From Neoroseomonas marina (GTDB taxonomy: Bacteria > Pseudomonadota > Alphaproteobacteria > Acetobacterales > Acetobacteraceae), in NCBI RefSeq assembly GCF_012927745.1, contig NZ_JABBKX010000003.1:558001-622000 (forward strand): a stretch of DNA of 64,000 nucleotides. Reading direction: 5' to 3'. Positions 1 to 9,500 of the stretch are shown here, in pieces; position 1 is the stretch's first letter; the number at the start of each line of letters is the position of its first letter. The notes beneath the pieces were generated by a model. The model was given only the letters and a program-made list of their open reading frames with translations, was not told the origin of the DNA and ran no database searches. The translations under genes were made by a program, and so were the position numbers.

Positions 1-625
1 CATCGAGGTCCTCGATCCCTTCCTCGGCCAGGATGCGGAACAGCCGCGTCTCCGCCTGCTCATAGACGGCGAACAGCGCGCGGATGTCGCCCAGCGTTTC
101 GTCGGGCTGCCGGAGGTTCGCCTCGAGGAAGGCGATGACGTCCTCGTTCTCCTCCCCGCCGCGCAGGATGCGCGCGATCGGTATGGTGAGGCCTTCCTCC
201 CAGGAATCCCGTGCCTCGACCGATGGTGCGCCGCCGATGTCGGTCGAATGGAAGGTGCCGCCGATCCAGGCCGCGATCCGCCCATCGCGGAAGACGGGAC
301 GGATCGTCGTGATGTCGTTCAGGTGCCCGGTACCGAGATAGCCGTCGTTGCTGATCAGCACGTCGCCCGGCCGCAGCCGCTCGCGCGGGATGCGCGCCAG
401 CATGTGCCCCAGCGTCACCGGCATCGTGCCCACGAAGGACGGCACGGAACGGGAGGATTGCGCGAACTGCCGCCCCTCGCTGTCCATCAGCCCGATGGCG
501 AGATCCCAGTTGTCCCGCACCACTGAGGAGAAGGAGGTGCGGACGAAGTTCTGCGCCGCCTCGTCCATCAGCCCCGCGATGCGCCGCCAGGCGGATCCCA
601 GCCGCAGCGCCGTGAAACCACTCAT
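1..625 (-). CDS. Hydantoinase B / oxoprolinase family protein, partial
   Basis: The N-terminal ~208 residues of a HyuB-type subunit are visible; the C-terminus lies beyond the left edge. Family members work with HyuA in ATP-dependent opening of hydantoins or 5-oxoproline. The N-terminal family signature is clear: helix with NFVRTSFSSVVRDNWDL near residues 26-42, then SEGRQFAQS, and the GYLGTGHLNDI segment. The ATG at 625 is chosen because the family signature begins shortly after it; a second ATG at 644 is in another frame. It diverges from the Bug-family binding protein, a frequent pairing in Roseomonas-type genomes that suggests uptake of an organic acid or amide substrate. The substrate is unknown. 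Confidence 0.85.
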   Translation of the reverse strand, partial: MSGFTALRLGSAWRRIAGLMDEAAQNFVRTSFSSVVRDNWDLAIGLMDSEGRQFAQSSRSVPSFVGTMPVTLGHMLARIPRERLRPGDVLISNDGYLGTGHLNDITTIRPVFRDGRIAAWIGGTFHSTDIGGAPSVEARDSWEEGLTIPIARILRGGEENEDVIAFLEANLRQPDETLGDIRALFAVYEQAETRLFRILAEEGIEDLD

Positions 626-755
626 GTCCCGATCGATCCCGCATCGCCCGTCATGCGAGAACCATTGCATCGACGGCCGCAGCCGTGAAGCGCCGCCAGG
701 GTGACGCGCGCGCCGCAGCGGCCTAGCCTCCGCACCAGGACCGGAGGAGACAATC

Positions 756-1724
756 ATGGCCCTGCACCGCCGCGCCCTGCTGGGTGCCGCCCTGTTGCCG
801 GCATTGCCGGTGACCGCCCGCGCGCAGGCCTTCCCGACGCAGCCGCTGCGCCTCATCCCGCCCTATCCGCCCGGCGGCGGCACCGACACGGTGGCGCGGC
901 TGCTGCTGCCGCACCTGATGTCGCAGCTCGGCCAGAACATCGTCGTCGAGAACCGCGGCGGCGCCGGCGGTGCGATCGGCGCGGCCGAGGTCGCGCGCGC
1001 GCCGAAGGACGGACACACGTTGCTGCTCGACAGCATGGGCCATGTCGTCAACCCGACGCTGATGCCGAACCTGCCCTTCGACTACGCGACGGCCTTCGGG
1101 CCGATCACGCAGCTCACCTGGCAGCCGCAGATGCTGGTGGTGCCGGCGGCCTCGCCCTACCGGACGCTCGCCGACCTCGTGGCGGCGGCGAAGGCGCGGC
1201 CCGGCACGCTCTCCTACGCCTCCTCGGGCAACGGCACCGGCGCGCATCTGGCCATGGTCGAATTTGCCCGCCTGGCGGGCATCGAGGTGGTGCACATCCC
1301 CTATCGGGGCGGCGGCCCGGCGATGACGGACCTCATCGCGGGCAATGTCGCCATGGCCTTCGCCTCGGCGGCGGCGGCGACCGCGCATGTGCAGGGCGGG
1401 CGGCTGCGCGCGCTCGGCGCCGCGGGTCTGCGCCGCATCACGGCCCTGCCCGACATGCCGACCATCTCGGACCAGGGCTACACCGGCTTCGACTGGGACG
1501 AATGGAACGGGCTCTGGACCGTCGCCGGATCGCCGCGCATCGCGGTGGAACGCCTGCATGCGGCGGCCATCTTCGCCCTGGCGCAGCCGGACGTCCGCGC
1601 GCGCATGGACCAGATCGGGATCGTGCCGCTCGGCACCAGCCCCGACGACTTCGCCGCTTTCGTCATCGCGCAGCGCGAGCGCGCCGCACGCCTGATCCGC
1701 GACGCCAACATCACCCTGGGCTGA
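756..1724 (+). CDS. Bug-family tripartite tricarboxylate transporter substrate-binding protein
   Basis: A 322-residue periplasmic solute-binding protein of the TctC/Bug family. Residues 1-25 form a signal peptide ending in a TARAQA cleavage region. The family ligand-loop PPYPPGGGTD follows at about residues 31-40, then ENRGGAGG. A strong ribosome-binding site, GGAGGA, precedes the ATG. No TctA or TctB membrane subunit is nearby, so it is an orphan receptor, the usual state for this expanded family. The gene lies between divergent hydantoinase B and a co-directional SMP-30-like gene that starts 4 bases after its stop, so the two are probably co-transcribed. The ligand cannot be read from the sequence. 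Confidence 0.9.
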   Translation: MALHRRALLGAALLPALPVTARAQAFPTQPLRLIPPYPPGGGTDTVARLLLPHLMSQLGQNIVVENRGGAGGAIGAAEVARAPKDGHTLLLDSMGHVVNPTLMPNLPFDYATAFGPITQLTWQPQMLVVPAASPYRTLADLVAAAKARPGTLSYASSGNGTGAHLAMVEFARLAGIEVVHIPYRGGGPAMTDLIAGNVAMAFASAAAATAHVQGGRLRALGAAGLRRITALPDMPTISDQGYTGFDWDEWNGLWTVAGSPRIAVERLHAAAIFALAQPDVRARMDQIGIVPLGTSPDDFAAFVIAQRERAARLIRDANITLG

Positions 1725-1728
1725 GAGC

Positions 1729-2646
1729 ATGTACGCCGCACCACCCTCCATCACCGCCGAGATCCACACCGAGGTCCCCGAGGCCCTGCGCATCCGCGGC
1801 CGCACGAGCGAATGGCTCTACGGCCGGCCCGGCGCGACGCCGCATTCCTTCCTCGAAGGCCCGTCCTTCGACCGCGCGGGGAACCTCTGGCTGACCGACA
1901 TCGTCTTCGGCCGCATCTTCCGCGTGAGCCCCGCCGGCGACTGGACCGTGGTCGCCGACTATGACGGCGAGCCCAACGGCCTCGCCTTCCATCGCGACGG
2001 CTGGGTCGCCATCACCGATGCGAAGCGCGGCCTGCTGCGCCTCGATCCCGCGACCGGCGAGGTCGCACCCCTCGTGCCGCGCGCCCGGCGCGAGGGCTTC
2101 CGAGGCGTCAACGACTGTACCTTCGCCATGAACGGGGATCTGTTCTTCACCGATCAGGGCCAGACCGGCCTGCACGATCCCGCCGGGCGCGTCTATCGCC
2201 TGCGCGCGGGCGCGTCACAGGCCGATGCGCTCGTCTCCAACGTGCCGAGCCCCAACGGCCTCGTGCTGACCGCGGACGCCCACACACTCTACGTCGCGGT
2301 GACCCGCGACAACGCCATCTGGCGCGTGCCGATCACCGATGATGGCGGCGTGATCCGCGTCGGCCGCTTCATCGCCATGTCGGGCGGCCTCGCAGGGCCC
2401 GACGGGATGGCGATGGACGTGGACGGCAACATCGCCGTCGCCCATGCGGGGATGGGCACCGTCTGGATCTTCTCGCGCCTCGGCGAGCCGCTGCTGCGCA
2501 TCCGCTCCCCGCGCGGGCTCGGCACCACCAATGTCTGCTTCGGGGGCCCGGAGAACCGCGACCTCTTCATCACCGAAAGCGAGAGCGGTTCGGTCCTGCG
2601 CGCCCGCTGGGAACGGCCGGGCGCGCCGCTCTTCGCGCACGCCTGA
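1729..2646 (+). CDS. SMP-30/gluconolactonase/LRE family protein
   Basis: A 305-residue predicted six-bladed beta-propeller lactonase or esterase. The family metal-site motifs are in order: EGPSFDRAGNLW near residue 40 (metal-binding Glu), GVNDC near 125, SPNGLVL near 168 (Asn) and GPDGMAMD near 223 (Asp). Members open sugar-acid lactones with a divalent metal ion. No signal peptide is seen, so it is likely cytoplasmic. It starts 4 bases after the binding-protein gene, which suggests that the imported compound is a lactone or sugar acid, but this is an inference. Confidence 0.85.
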   Translation: MYAAPPSITAEIHTEVPEALRIRGRTSEWLYGRPGATPHSFLEGPSFDRAGNLWLTDIVFGRIFRVSPAGDWTVVADYDGEPNGLAFHRDGWVAITDAKRGLLRLDPATGEVAPLVPRARREGFRGVNDCTFAMNGDLFFTDQGQTGLHDPAGRVYRLRAGASQADALVSNVPSPNGLVLTADAHTLYVAVTRDNAIWRVPITDDGGVIRVGRFIAMSGGLAGPDGMAMDVDGNIAVAHAGMGTVWIFSRLGEPLLRIRSPRGLGTTNVCFGGPENRDLFITESESGSVLRARWERPGAPLFAHA

Positions 2647-2650
2647 CCGG

Positions 2651-3265
2651 CTAGACGCGCGCCTGGAGGATGGTCAGTTCCTCGAGGAAGCGCGCGGCCG
2701 CAACGTCGGGCGCCCAGGGGCGCCAGGGCGGGTCGCCGTAGCGCACCGCGAGCGGGTCCTTCGCGATGACCTCGGCCTTGATGCCGAGCGTCTCGCGCAC
2801 CTCGGTCGCGGTCCAGCCGACGACGTGCACCGCCTCGGCTGCCGCGGCCGCGACGTCGACCACCTTGTGGGCGCGCTTCTCCTCCGCCGTCCAGGACGGC
2901 AGGCGGTAGCGCGTCGCGATCGCCGCGGACAGCCGCGCCTGGAGGTCGGCGAAGGCCTCCCCCAGGAAGGGCTTCAGCGGCGAGATGCAGTCGAAGTTGA
3001 TCAGCCCCTCATCGGCGTCGTGCAGCAGCTCGCGCAACTCCTGCACCGGCGTCAGGCGATGGCGCGTGCGCGACCGGCGCAGCGCGAGCACCGTCAGCGA
3101 ATGCTGCGCAACCGACAGCGGCTCCGGCCAGGCCGAGTGCCCGCCCCAGCGGAAGGTGCGCGCCAGGCCCGTCGCCAGGTCGGCATCGGTCCAGTCGAAG
3201 GGCGTCGGGGACAGAAGATCCAGCCGCCGTCCGGAGGGCAGGCGGACCCAGGCACGGTCGGGCAT
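2651..3265 (-). CDS. HD-domain phosphohydrolase (YfbR-like)
   Basis: A 204-residue HD-superfamily hydrolase. The metal site is visible as AQHSLTVL around residue 65 and LLHDADEG around residue 80, the H...HD arrangement of YfbR/5'-nucleotidase-like proteins. The start is placed at the ATG at 3265 (MPDRAWVRLPSG). The frame stays open another 30 codons upstream, but that stretch is glycine/proline-rich translation of a GC-rich inverted repeat and is unlikely to be protein. The gene is convergent with the SMP-30-like gene, with stops 4 bases apart. Likely role: dephosphorylation of a nucleotide. Confidence 0.8.
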   Translation of the reverse strand: MPDRAWVRLPSGRRLDLLSPTPFDWTDADLATGLARTFRWGGHSAWPEPLSVAQHSLTVLALRRSRTRHRLTPVQELRELLHDADEGLINFDCISPLKPFLGEAFADLQARLSAAIATRYRLPSWTAEEKRAHKVVDVAAAAAEAVHVVGWTATEVRETLGIKAEVIAKDPLAVRYGDPPWRPWAPDVAAARFLEELTILQARV

Positions 3266-3275
3266 CAGGATGCGC

Positions 3276-3397
3276 GGGGGAGGAGAGCCTCCCCCGCCCC
3301 CCCTCCCTTCCTTGGCTCTTGGGAACTGACGTCCACGGGCGGCACCAGGTGACAAGGAAGGTTGAGGGGGTCCGGGGGAGAAGTTCCCATCTCCCCC
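3276..3397. repeat. Paired inverted REP/BIME-like GC-rich palindromic elements
   Basis: Two related units lie head to head in the gap between the asparaginase and HD genes. Unit 1 (3276-3316) holds a perfect GGGGGAGG-AGAG-CCTCCCCC hairpin followed by C-runs and CTTCCTTGG. Unit 2 (3351-3397, minus strand) holds GGGGGAGA...TCTCCCCC followed by C-runs and CCTTCCTTG. Another relative lies at 60928-60982. This looks like a dispersed extragenic palindromic family rather than a single terminator. Confidence 0.55.
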
Positions 3398-3409
3398 GGC
3401 CTTCCCCCG

Positions 3410-4405
3410 TCAGTATTCCGCAAAGACGCGCTCGAGGTCCGTGACCCCGTGCGCCAGCGCCAGCGCCAACAGGATCCGCGCCTTCTGCGGGTTGAGGTTG
3501 TCCGCCGTCACGAACCCGAGCGCGGCATTCTTCGTCGTCCGCCCCACACGCCCCGATCCGGCGCGCGAGGACAGCACCACCGCGACGCCCTTCTTCACCG
3601 CCGCGGCCATCGCCGCCGACATGGCGGGCGTCACATAGCCCGGCGCGAAGCCCGCGGTGACGATGCCCTTGGCACCAGCCGCGACGAAGGCCTCGATCGC
3701 CGCGCCATCGGCGCCGGCGTAGACATAGGCGACATCGACGCGCGGCAGCGCCTCCATGCCGCGCACGTCGAACTCGGTATCGGGGGCGAGGCGCCGCAGC
3801 GGCTTGCGATACCAGACGATGGCATCCGCATCCGCCTGGCCGAGCACGCCGAAATCGGGCGTGCGGAAGGTCTGCATGCGCAGGGTGGAGGTCTTCGTCA
3901 CCTCGCGCGCCGCCTGGATCTCGTCATTCAGCAACACCAGCGCGCCGAGGCCGCGCGCGCGTGGATCGGCGGCGACGCGGCAGCCGTTCAACAGGTTCAT
4001 CGGCCCGTCGCCGGCAAGCGCGGAGGCCGGCCGCTGCGCGCCGACCAGCACCACCGGCTGCGGGATCTTCAGCGTCAGCGACAGGAAATACGCCGTCTCC
4101 TCGAGCGATGCCGTGCCGTGCGTGACGACGATGCCCGCGAGGTCGGGATGCTCGGCCGACAGCCGGTCGCAGATCAGCAGCAGCTCCTTCCACTCCGGCC
4201 AGCCGAGCGCGGTGGAGGGGATCGCCTTGAACGGCACGGGGATGACATCGGCGACGAGCGCCAGTTCGGGCACCCGCGCGATCACCCCCTTCACGTCCAG
4301 CACCTGGCCCAGGCTGCCATAGTCGATGAGGTCGAGCGGCCCCTTGCCCATGGAGGAGATCGTCCCGCCGGTGCCGATGATCGCGACCTTGGGTTTGCTG
4401 CTCAC
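3410..4405 (-). CDS. Asparaginase/glutaminase-family amidohydrolase with altered active site
   Basis: A 331-residue protein aligning along its length with bacterial L-asparaginases, which hydrolyse asparagine to aspartate and ammonia. The nucleophile threonine is present in GTGGTIS (Thr15), with Tyr29 as likely partner, the second-triad Thr98 in THGTASLEET and Lys171 in REVTKTST. The Asp that normally follows Thr98 (Asp90 in E. coli AnsB; motif HGTD) is Ala99 here, so substrate binding probably differs. There is no signal peptide, so it is predicted cytoplasmic. The gene is alone on the minus strand, upstream of the HD gene. It may be an amidase for another substrate. Confidence 0.85.
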   Translation of the reverse strand: MSSKPKVAIIGTGGTISSMGKGPLDLIDYGSLGQVLDVKGVIARVPELALVADVIPVPFKAIPSTALGWPEWKELLLICDRLSAEHPDLAGIVVTHGTASLEETAYFLSLTLKIPQPVVLVGAQRPASALAGDGPMNLLNGCRVAADPRARGLGALVLLNDEIQAAREVTKTSTLRMQTFRTPDFGVLGQADADAIVWYRKPLRRLAPDTEFDVRGMEALPRVDVAYVYAGADGAAIEAFVAAGAKGIVTAGFAPGYVTPAMSAAMAAAVKKGVAVVLSSRAGSGRVGRTTKNAALGFVTADNLNPQKARILLALALAHGVTDLERVFAEY

Positions 4406-4514
4406 GCTGCTTCCTTTCGAGACGTGCGGGATCGCGACCGGCGGTCGTCGTGGCGGCGCGAAACATCCGCTCGAACGCTATCGGCGCTCCCCTGGGCCGG
4501 CAACCGGCCCCAGT

Positions 4515-4943
4515 TCAGCCGCGCCGGTCGATCACCGCCGTGGTCAGGCGCGACACGCAGGCGAGTCGCCCGTCCGCGCGGTGGATCTCCGTCTGCCAGA
4601 CCTGGGTGTTGCGTCCGAGGTGAAAGGGCCGGCAGACCGCGCTCACGGTCTCCCCCTTGGGGACGGAGGAGATGTGGTTGGCGTTGACCTCGAGCCCCAC
4701 GGCCATCCGCCCTTCGGGCAGGGTCATGTTGCTGGCCATGCTGCCCAGCGTCTCGGCCAGGACGACCGATGCGCCGCCATGGAGGATGCCGAAGGGCTGG
4801 ATGTGGCGATCGTCGACCGGCATCTCGGCGCGGATGAAATCGGGGCCGATCTCGAGAATTCTGATACCGAAATGGCCGGGAAGGCTTCCCGCGAATCGAC
4901 GCTCCATGGCAGCGGAATCGGGGGGCTGTCGCCAGATCGTCAT
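4515..4943 (-). CDS. Hotdog-fold acyl-CoA thioesterase (PaaI/MenI-like)
   Basis: A 142-residue 4HBT-family thioesterase. The HGGASVVLAE motif (His55-Gly-Gly, catalytic Glu64) is characteristic of the YdiI/EntH/PaaI group, which hydrolyses aromatic or acyl-CoA thioesters. The ATG at 4943 is chosen over longer in-frame options because an AAGG ribosome-binding site lies at the right distance and homology begins there. It lies 108 bases downstream of the asparaginase start, on the same strand. The specific thioester is not predictable. Confidence 0.85.
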   Translation of the reverse strand: MTIWRQPPDSAAMERRFAGSLPGHFGIRILEIGPDFIRAEMPVDDRHIQPFGILHGGASVVLAETLGSMASNMTLPEGRMAVGLEVNANHISSVPKGETVSAVCRPFHLGRNTQVWQTEIHRADGRLACVSRLTTAVIDRRG

Positions 4944-5030
4944 GTGAAAACCTTCATAGGCGAAGAGGGGGAAGGTCCGCAGCGTGCCAGGGTTCGGACG
5001 TTGCGTCATGACGGTACCGCACGGATAGAA

Positions 5031-5060
5031 TTGACACTTGCCCAGTAGTATTGCATTAAT
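5031..5060 (+). promoter_or_regulatory. Candidate sigma-70 promoter of the capsule/PKS operon
   Basis: TTGACA at 5031-5036 is a perfect -35 box. ATTAAT at 5055-5060, 18 bases on, is an acceptable -10. The box sits in a conspicuously AT-rich island in otherwise GC-rich DNA, about 140 bases upstream of the glycosyltransferase start. Confidence 0.5.
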
Positions 5061-5084
5061 TTTTCGGTCGTTTCGAAAATTTGA

Positions 5085-5098
5085 GACGGTCAACCGTC
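5085..5098. promoter_or_regulatory. Operator-like inverted repeat GACGGT-CA-ACCGTC
   Basis: A perfect 6+6 inverted repeat with a 2-base centre lies just downstream of the candidate promoter at 5031-5060. Its position fits a repressor operator for the capsule/PKS operon. The regulator is unknown. Confidence 0.35.
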
Positions 5099-5200
5099 GC
5101 GGTGAGGCGAGTTCGCGTTTTATCAACCATCACGATGGTAGGAGTGCCGAGAAGCGGAGGCCGGACGCCGGTCTCCAGGGTGCGGTCAGGAGGGCCGAGC

Positions 5201-6502
5201 GTGCACGTACTGCTCGACGTATCCCGGTTCTTCGGTTGCTCGCGCCGTCGGGCACCCTCCGGCATCGATCGCGTCGAAGCCGCCTATGCCCGCCGCTGGC
5301 TCGCTGCCCCCGAGAGCACCGTCACCTTCGTCGCCCGCGGCCCGCGCGGCGGCTACGCCGCTGTGCCCCGAGGCATGGTCGCCGATCTGGCGAACCAGTT
5401 GCAGGTCGCCTGGTCGGGCGGGCCCGGCGCGTCGGCCGCCCGCCGCGCGGCCCGCCGCACCGCGCTGGTCGCCTTCGCTCGCCTGGCGCTCGGCCGCGGT
5501 CGCAACCGCCTGACCGAGGTGCTGGGGCGCGAACGCCGGGCCGTCCTCCTGCTTGTGTCGCATCGTCTGATGGAACAGGCGGAACCGATCGCCGAACTGC
5601 GGCGCGCCGGCGCCGCCTTCGTGCCGCTGGTGCACGATCTCATCCCCGCGACGCATCCCGAATACGCCCGGCCGGGCGTGGCGATGCAGCATCTGCAGCG
5701 GATCGACACGGTGGCATCGCTGGCGGATGCGATCATCGTCAATTCGGCGGCGACGGCCGCGGTCCTGTCGCCGCACCTGGTCGGGCAGACGGTGTCGCCG
5801 CCGGTGCTCGTCGCGCCTCTCGGCATCGACACGTTGCAGGCCGGCGATCCGCCGGATCCTTCCGCGCACCCCTACTTCGTCGTGATCGGCACCATCGAGC
5901 CGCGCAAGAACCATCTCCTGCTGCTGCATCTGTGGCGCGACTTCGCGACCAAATGGGGCCCTGCGGCGCCGCGACTCGTCCTCGTCGGCCGCCGTGGCTG
6001 GGAGAACGAGAACGTCCTGGACCTGCTCGAACGCTGCACGATCCTGCGCGGGGTGGTGGAGGAAGCGGGATCGCTTCCGGACTCTCAAGTCGCCTCGCTG
6101 CTCGCCGGCAGCCGCGCACTGCTGTTTCCCTCGTTCGCCGAGGGCTACGGCCTGCCGCTCGCCGAAGCCCTGGCCGCCGGCGCGCCGGCGATCTGCTCCG
6201 ACCTGCCCGCGCTGCGCGAGGTGGGTGGCGCCGTACCGGAATACCTCGACCCGCTCGACGGCGCCGGCTGGCGGCGCACCATCCTCGACTACGCCGCGCC
6301 CGACAGCCGCGCGCGTGCGGCGCAGCTCGCGCGCCTGCGGAACTGGAGCGCGCCGAACTGGGACGACCACTTCGCCGCCGTCGATGGCTTGCTGGCCCAG
6401 GCGACCGCCCGCGGCGCGGTCACCATCGCGACCCCGGCCCGTCGGCTCGACCGCCCGATGGTGAGCGCGCCCCTGCCCGCCGCACCCGTCCCGGCCGAAT
6501 GA
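5201..6502 (+). CDS. Family 4 glycosyltransferase (capsule locus)
   Basis: A 433-residue GT-B retaining glycosyltransferase. The nucleotide-sugar domain shows GTIEPRKNH near residue 230 and the GT4 signature EGYGLPLAEALAAGAPAI near residue 315 (E-x7-E type). The start is the GTG at 5201, preceded by AGGAGGG at good spacing; homology begins at once with VLLDVSRF. Upstream ATGs would add a segment overlapping the promoter and operator. It is the first gene of a rightward operon, 31 bases ahead of the PKS, so it probably adds a sugar to the capsule or to the lipid the PKS helps make. Confidence 0.85.
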   Translation: MHVLLDVSRFFGCSRRRAPSGIDRVEAAYARRWLAAPESTVTFVARGPRGGYAAVPRGMVADLANQLQVAWSGGPGASAARRAARRTALVAFARLALGRGRNRLTEVLGRERRAVLLLVSHRLMEQAEPIAELRRAGAAFVPLVHDLIPATHPEYARPGVAMQHLQRIDTVASLADAIIVNSAATAAVLSPHLVGQTVSPPVLVAPLGIDTLQAGDPPDPSAHPYFVVIGTIEPRKNHLLLLHLWRDFATKWGPAAPRLVLVGRRGWENENVLDLLERCTILRGVVEEAGSLPDSQVASLLAGSRALLFPSFAEGYGLPLAEALAAGAPAICSDLPALREVGGAVPEYLDPLDGAGWRRTILDYAAPDSRARAAQLARLRNWSAPNWDDHFAAVDGLLAQATARGAVTIATPARRLDRPMVSAPLPAAPVPAE

Positions 6503-6533
6503 GGCGCTGCACGGCCAGGCCGGCCGCCAGCTG

Positions 6534-9500
6534 ATGCGGGCCGCGCGCCGGGCGCGCCCGCGCCAGCCCTCGCCGGGCATCGCCATCCTGGGCGCCGCGT
6601 GTCGCCTGCCTGGCGCCCCGGATCTCGAAGCCTTCTGGTCGCTGCTCGCCGAAGGGCGCGACGCCGTCACCAGCGTTCCTGCGGACCGTTTCGACCAGGC
6701 GCGCTGGTTCCATCCGCGCCCGTCCGAGCCTGGCCGCTCCTACACTTTCGCCGCAGGCACCATCGGGGACGCAACCGGCTTCGACGCGGCGGCCTTCGGC
6801 GTGTCGATGCGCGAGGCGGCGGAGATGGACCCGCAGCAGCGCGTGCTGCTCGAGGTCGCGGCCGAGGCGCTGGAGGATGCGGGCATCCCGGCCGAGCGCC
6901 TCGCCGGCCGCAACGTCGCGGTCTTCATCGGCGGCTCCTCCACCGACTTCGCGGAACTGCGCCTGGGCGATCCCTCCGCGGCGGACCGCTTCCTGATGAC
7001 GGGGAACGCGCTGTCGATCCTCGCCAATCGCATCGGCAACGTCTTCGACCTGCGCGGGCCGGCGCAGACGATCGATACGGCCTGCTCCTCCTCCCTCGTC
7101 GCGCTGCACCTCGCGATCCGTGCGCTGGAGGACGACCCGGAACTGGAAGCGGCAGTGGTGGGCGGCGTGAACATGCTGCTCTCGCCCTATTCCTTCATCG
7201 GCTTCTCGCGCGCGGGGATGCTCTCGCCGACCGGGCGCTGCCGCGCCTTCGACGCGGCGGCGGACGGCTATGTCCGGGCGGAAGGCGCGGGCGTCGTCGT
7301 GCTCAAGCGCCTGCCGGATGCGATCGCGGCGGGCGATGCGGTGCGGGCCGTGCTGCTCGGCAGCGGCGTGAACGCGGCGGGGCGGACGATCGGCCTGTCG
7401 CTGCCGAACCGCATGGCGCAGGCCGCGCTGATGGACCGCGTCGTCGCGCGCGCCGGCATCACCCCCGACCGTTTCCTCGCCTTCGAGGCGCATGGCACCG
7501 GCACCCGCGTCGGCGACCCGGCCGAGACCTGGGCGATCGGCACCACCATCGCGCAGCGCCGCGCCGCGCCGCTGCCGATCGGCTCGGTGAAGACCAATAT
7601 CGGCCACCTCGAATCCGCCTCCGGCATGGCCGGGCTGCTGAAGGCGATGCTGATGCTGGAGAAGGGCGCGCTGGTGCCCTCGCTCCACTTCGCCGAGCCC
7701 AACCCCGAGATCGATTTCGCCGGGCTGAACCTCACCGTCGCGACGCGGCACGCGGCCCTGCCGGCCGCGCCGGATGCGGTAGTCGGCGTCAATGCCTTCG
7801 GCTTCGGCGGCACCAACGCGACCGTGCTGCTGGGCCGCGCGCCGGCCGTCGCCGCGACGCCCGCCGGCAAGCCCAGCGGCGCGCCGCCGCTGGTGCTATC
7901 CGCGCGGTCCGAGGCCGCGCTCGGCCTGCTGGCCACGCAATGGCGCGACCGGCTCGAAGGGTGCGACGCGGCCGACGCCGCCGCGCTCGCCCGCGGCGTC
8001 GCGCGACACCGGGACCTCGGCCCCCACCGCCTGGTGTTGCGCGGTGCCGACGGGGATGCCCTGGCCGCCGCCATCGCTTCCGATCGGGGCGAGCGCGGCC
8101 AGGCCGTGCGCGGCGCGACCGCCTTCGCCTTCTCGGGCAACGGTGCGCAATACGCCGGCATGGCGAAGGGCGCGCTGGCCGCCTCGCCCACCTTCCGCCG
8201 CGCGGTGAAGGAGGCCGACGCGGCGCTCGCGCCGCTGCTCGGCTGGTCGCCACTGGTGCTGCTCCGGCGCGGCGTGACGGCCGAGGCGCTCGCCGGCACC
8301 GACATCGCCCAGCCGCTGCTGTTCGCGGTGCAGGTCGGCGTGGTGGGCGCGCTCGCCGCGCAGGGCATCCGCCCGGGCCTGGTGCTCGGCCATTCGGTCG
8401 GCGAGGTCGCCGCCGCCTGGTGCGCCGGCCTCCTCCCGCTCGACGAAGCGGCGCGGCTGATCGTCGCGCGCAGCCGCCACCAGCACGCGACGCGCGGCAC
8501 CGGCCGGATGGCCGCGATCGGCTGCGGGCCGGAGGCCGCGGCGCCGCTGCTCGACGCCGCCGGGCCGGGCGTCGAGATCGCGGCGGTGAACGGCCCGTCC
8601 TCGATCACCGTTGCCGGACCGGCGGACGCGGTCGCGCGGCTTTGCGCGGCGGCCGAAGCCGCGCGAGTCTCGGCCATCCCGCTCGATCTCGACTACGCCT
8701 TCCACGCCGCGGCGATGGATCCGGTGCGGAACGGGCTGCTCGCTGACCTCGCGACGCTCGCGCCGCGACGCGGCACGATCCCGATGGTCTCCTCGGTCAC
8801 CGGCGACGTTCTGGCCGCTGATGATGCCGGCGCCGCCTACTGGTGGCGCAACCTGCGCGAACCGGTGCGCTTCCGCGACGCGACGCGGGCCGCGGCCGAG
8901 GCCGGCGCGCGGCTCTTCCTCGAGATCGGGCCGCATCCCGTCCTGCAATCCTACCTGCGCGAAAGCCTGCGCGAGGACAGCGCGGAGGCCGCGATCCTCC
9001 CCACGCTCACGCGTCGCGACCCGGCCGGCGATCCCTTCCCCGCCATCGCCGACCGCGCCGTCGCGCGCGGCGCCGACCCGCGCGACGGCCGCGCCTTCGC
9101 CGGCCCCGCCCGGCGCGACCTGCCGCGCACGCCCTTCGCCCGCCGCCCGGCCTGGTTCCCGCGCACTACGGAAAGCGCGCGCCTCACCGACCCCGAGCGG
9201 GACCACCCGCTGCTGGGCCTGCGCTCGGGCGGGGATGCGGGGCGCTGGACCGCCTTCCTCGACACCGAGACCGACCCCTGGCTTGCCGACCACCGCCTGA
9301 TGAACGAGGCGGTGCTGCCCGCCGCCGCGATGGCCGAGATGGCGCTCGCCGCCGCCGCCGCGCTGCATCCGGACGCCCCGGCACTCGAAGTCACGGAGCT
9401 CGCCATCCAGCGCCCGCTGGCCTTCGAGCCCGGCCGCGTCCGGGAGGTCCGCAGCACCGCCGATGCCGAGGGCGGCTTCCTGCTCGAAAGTCGCCGCCGC

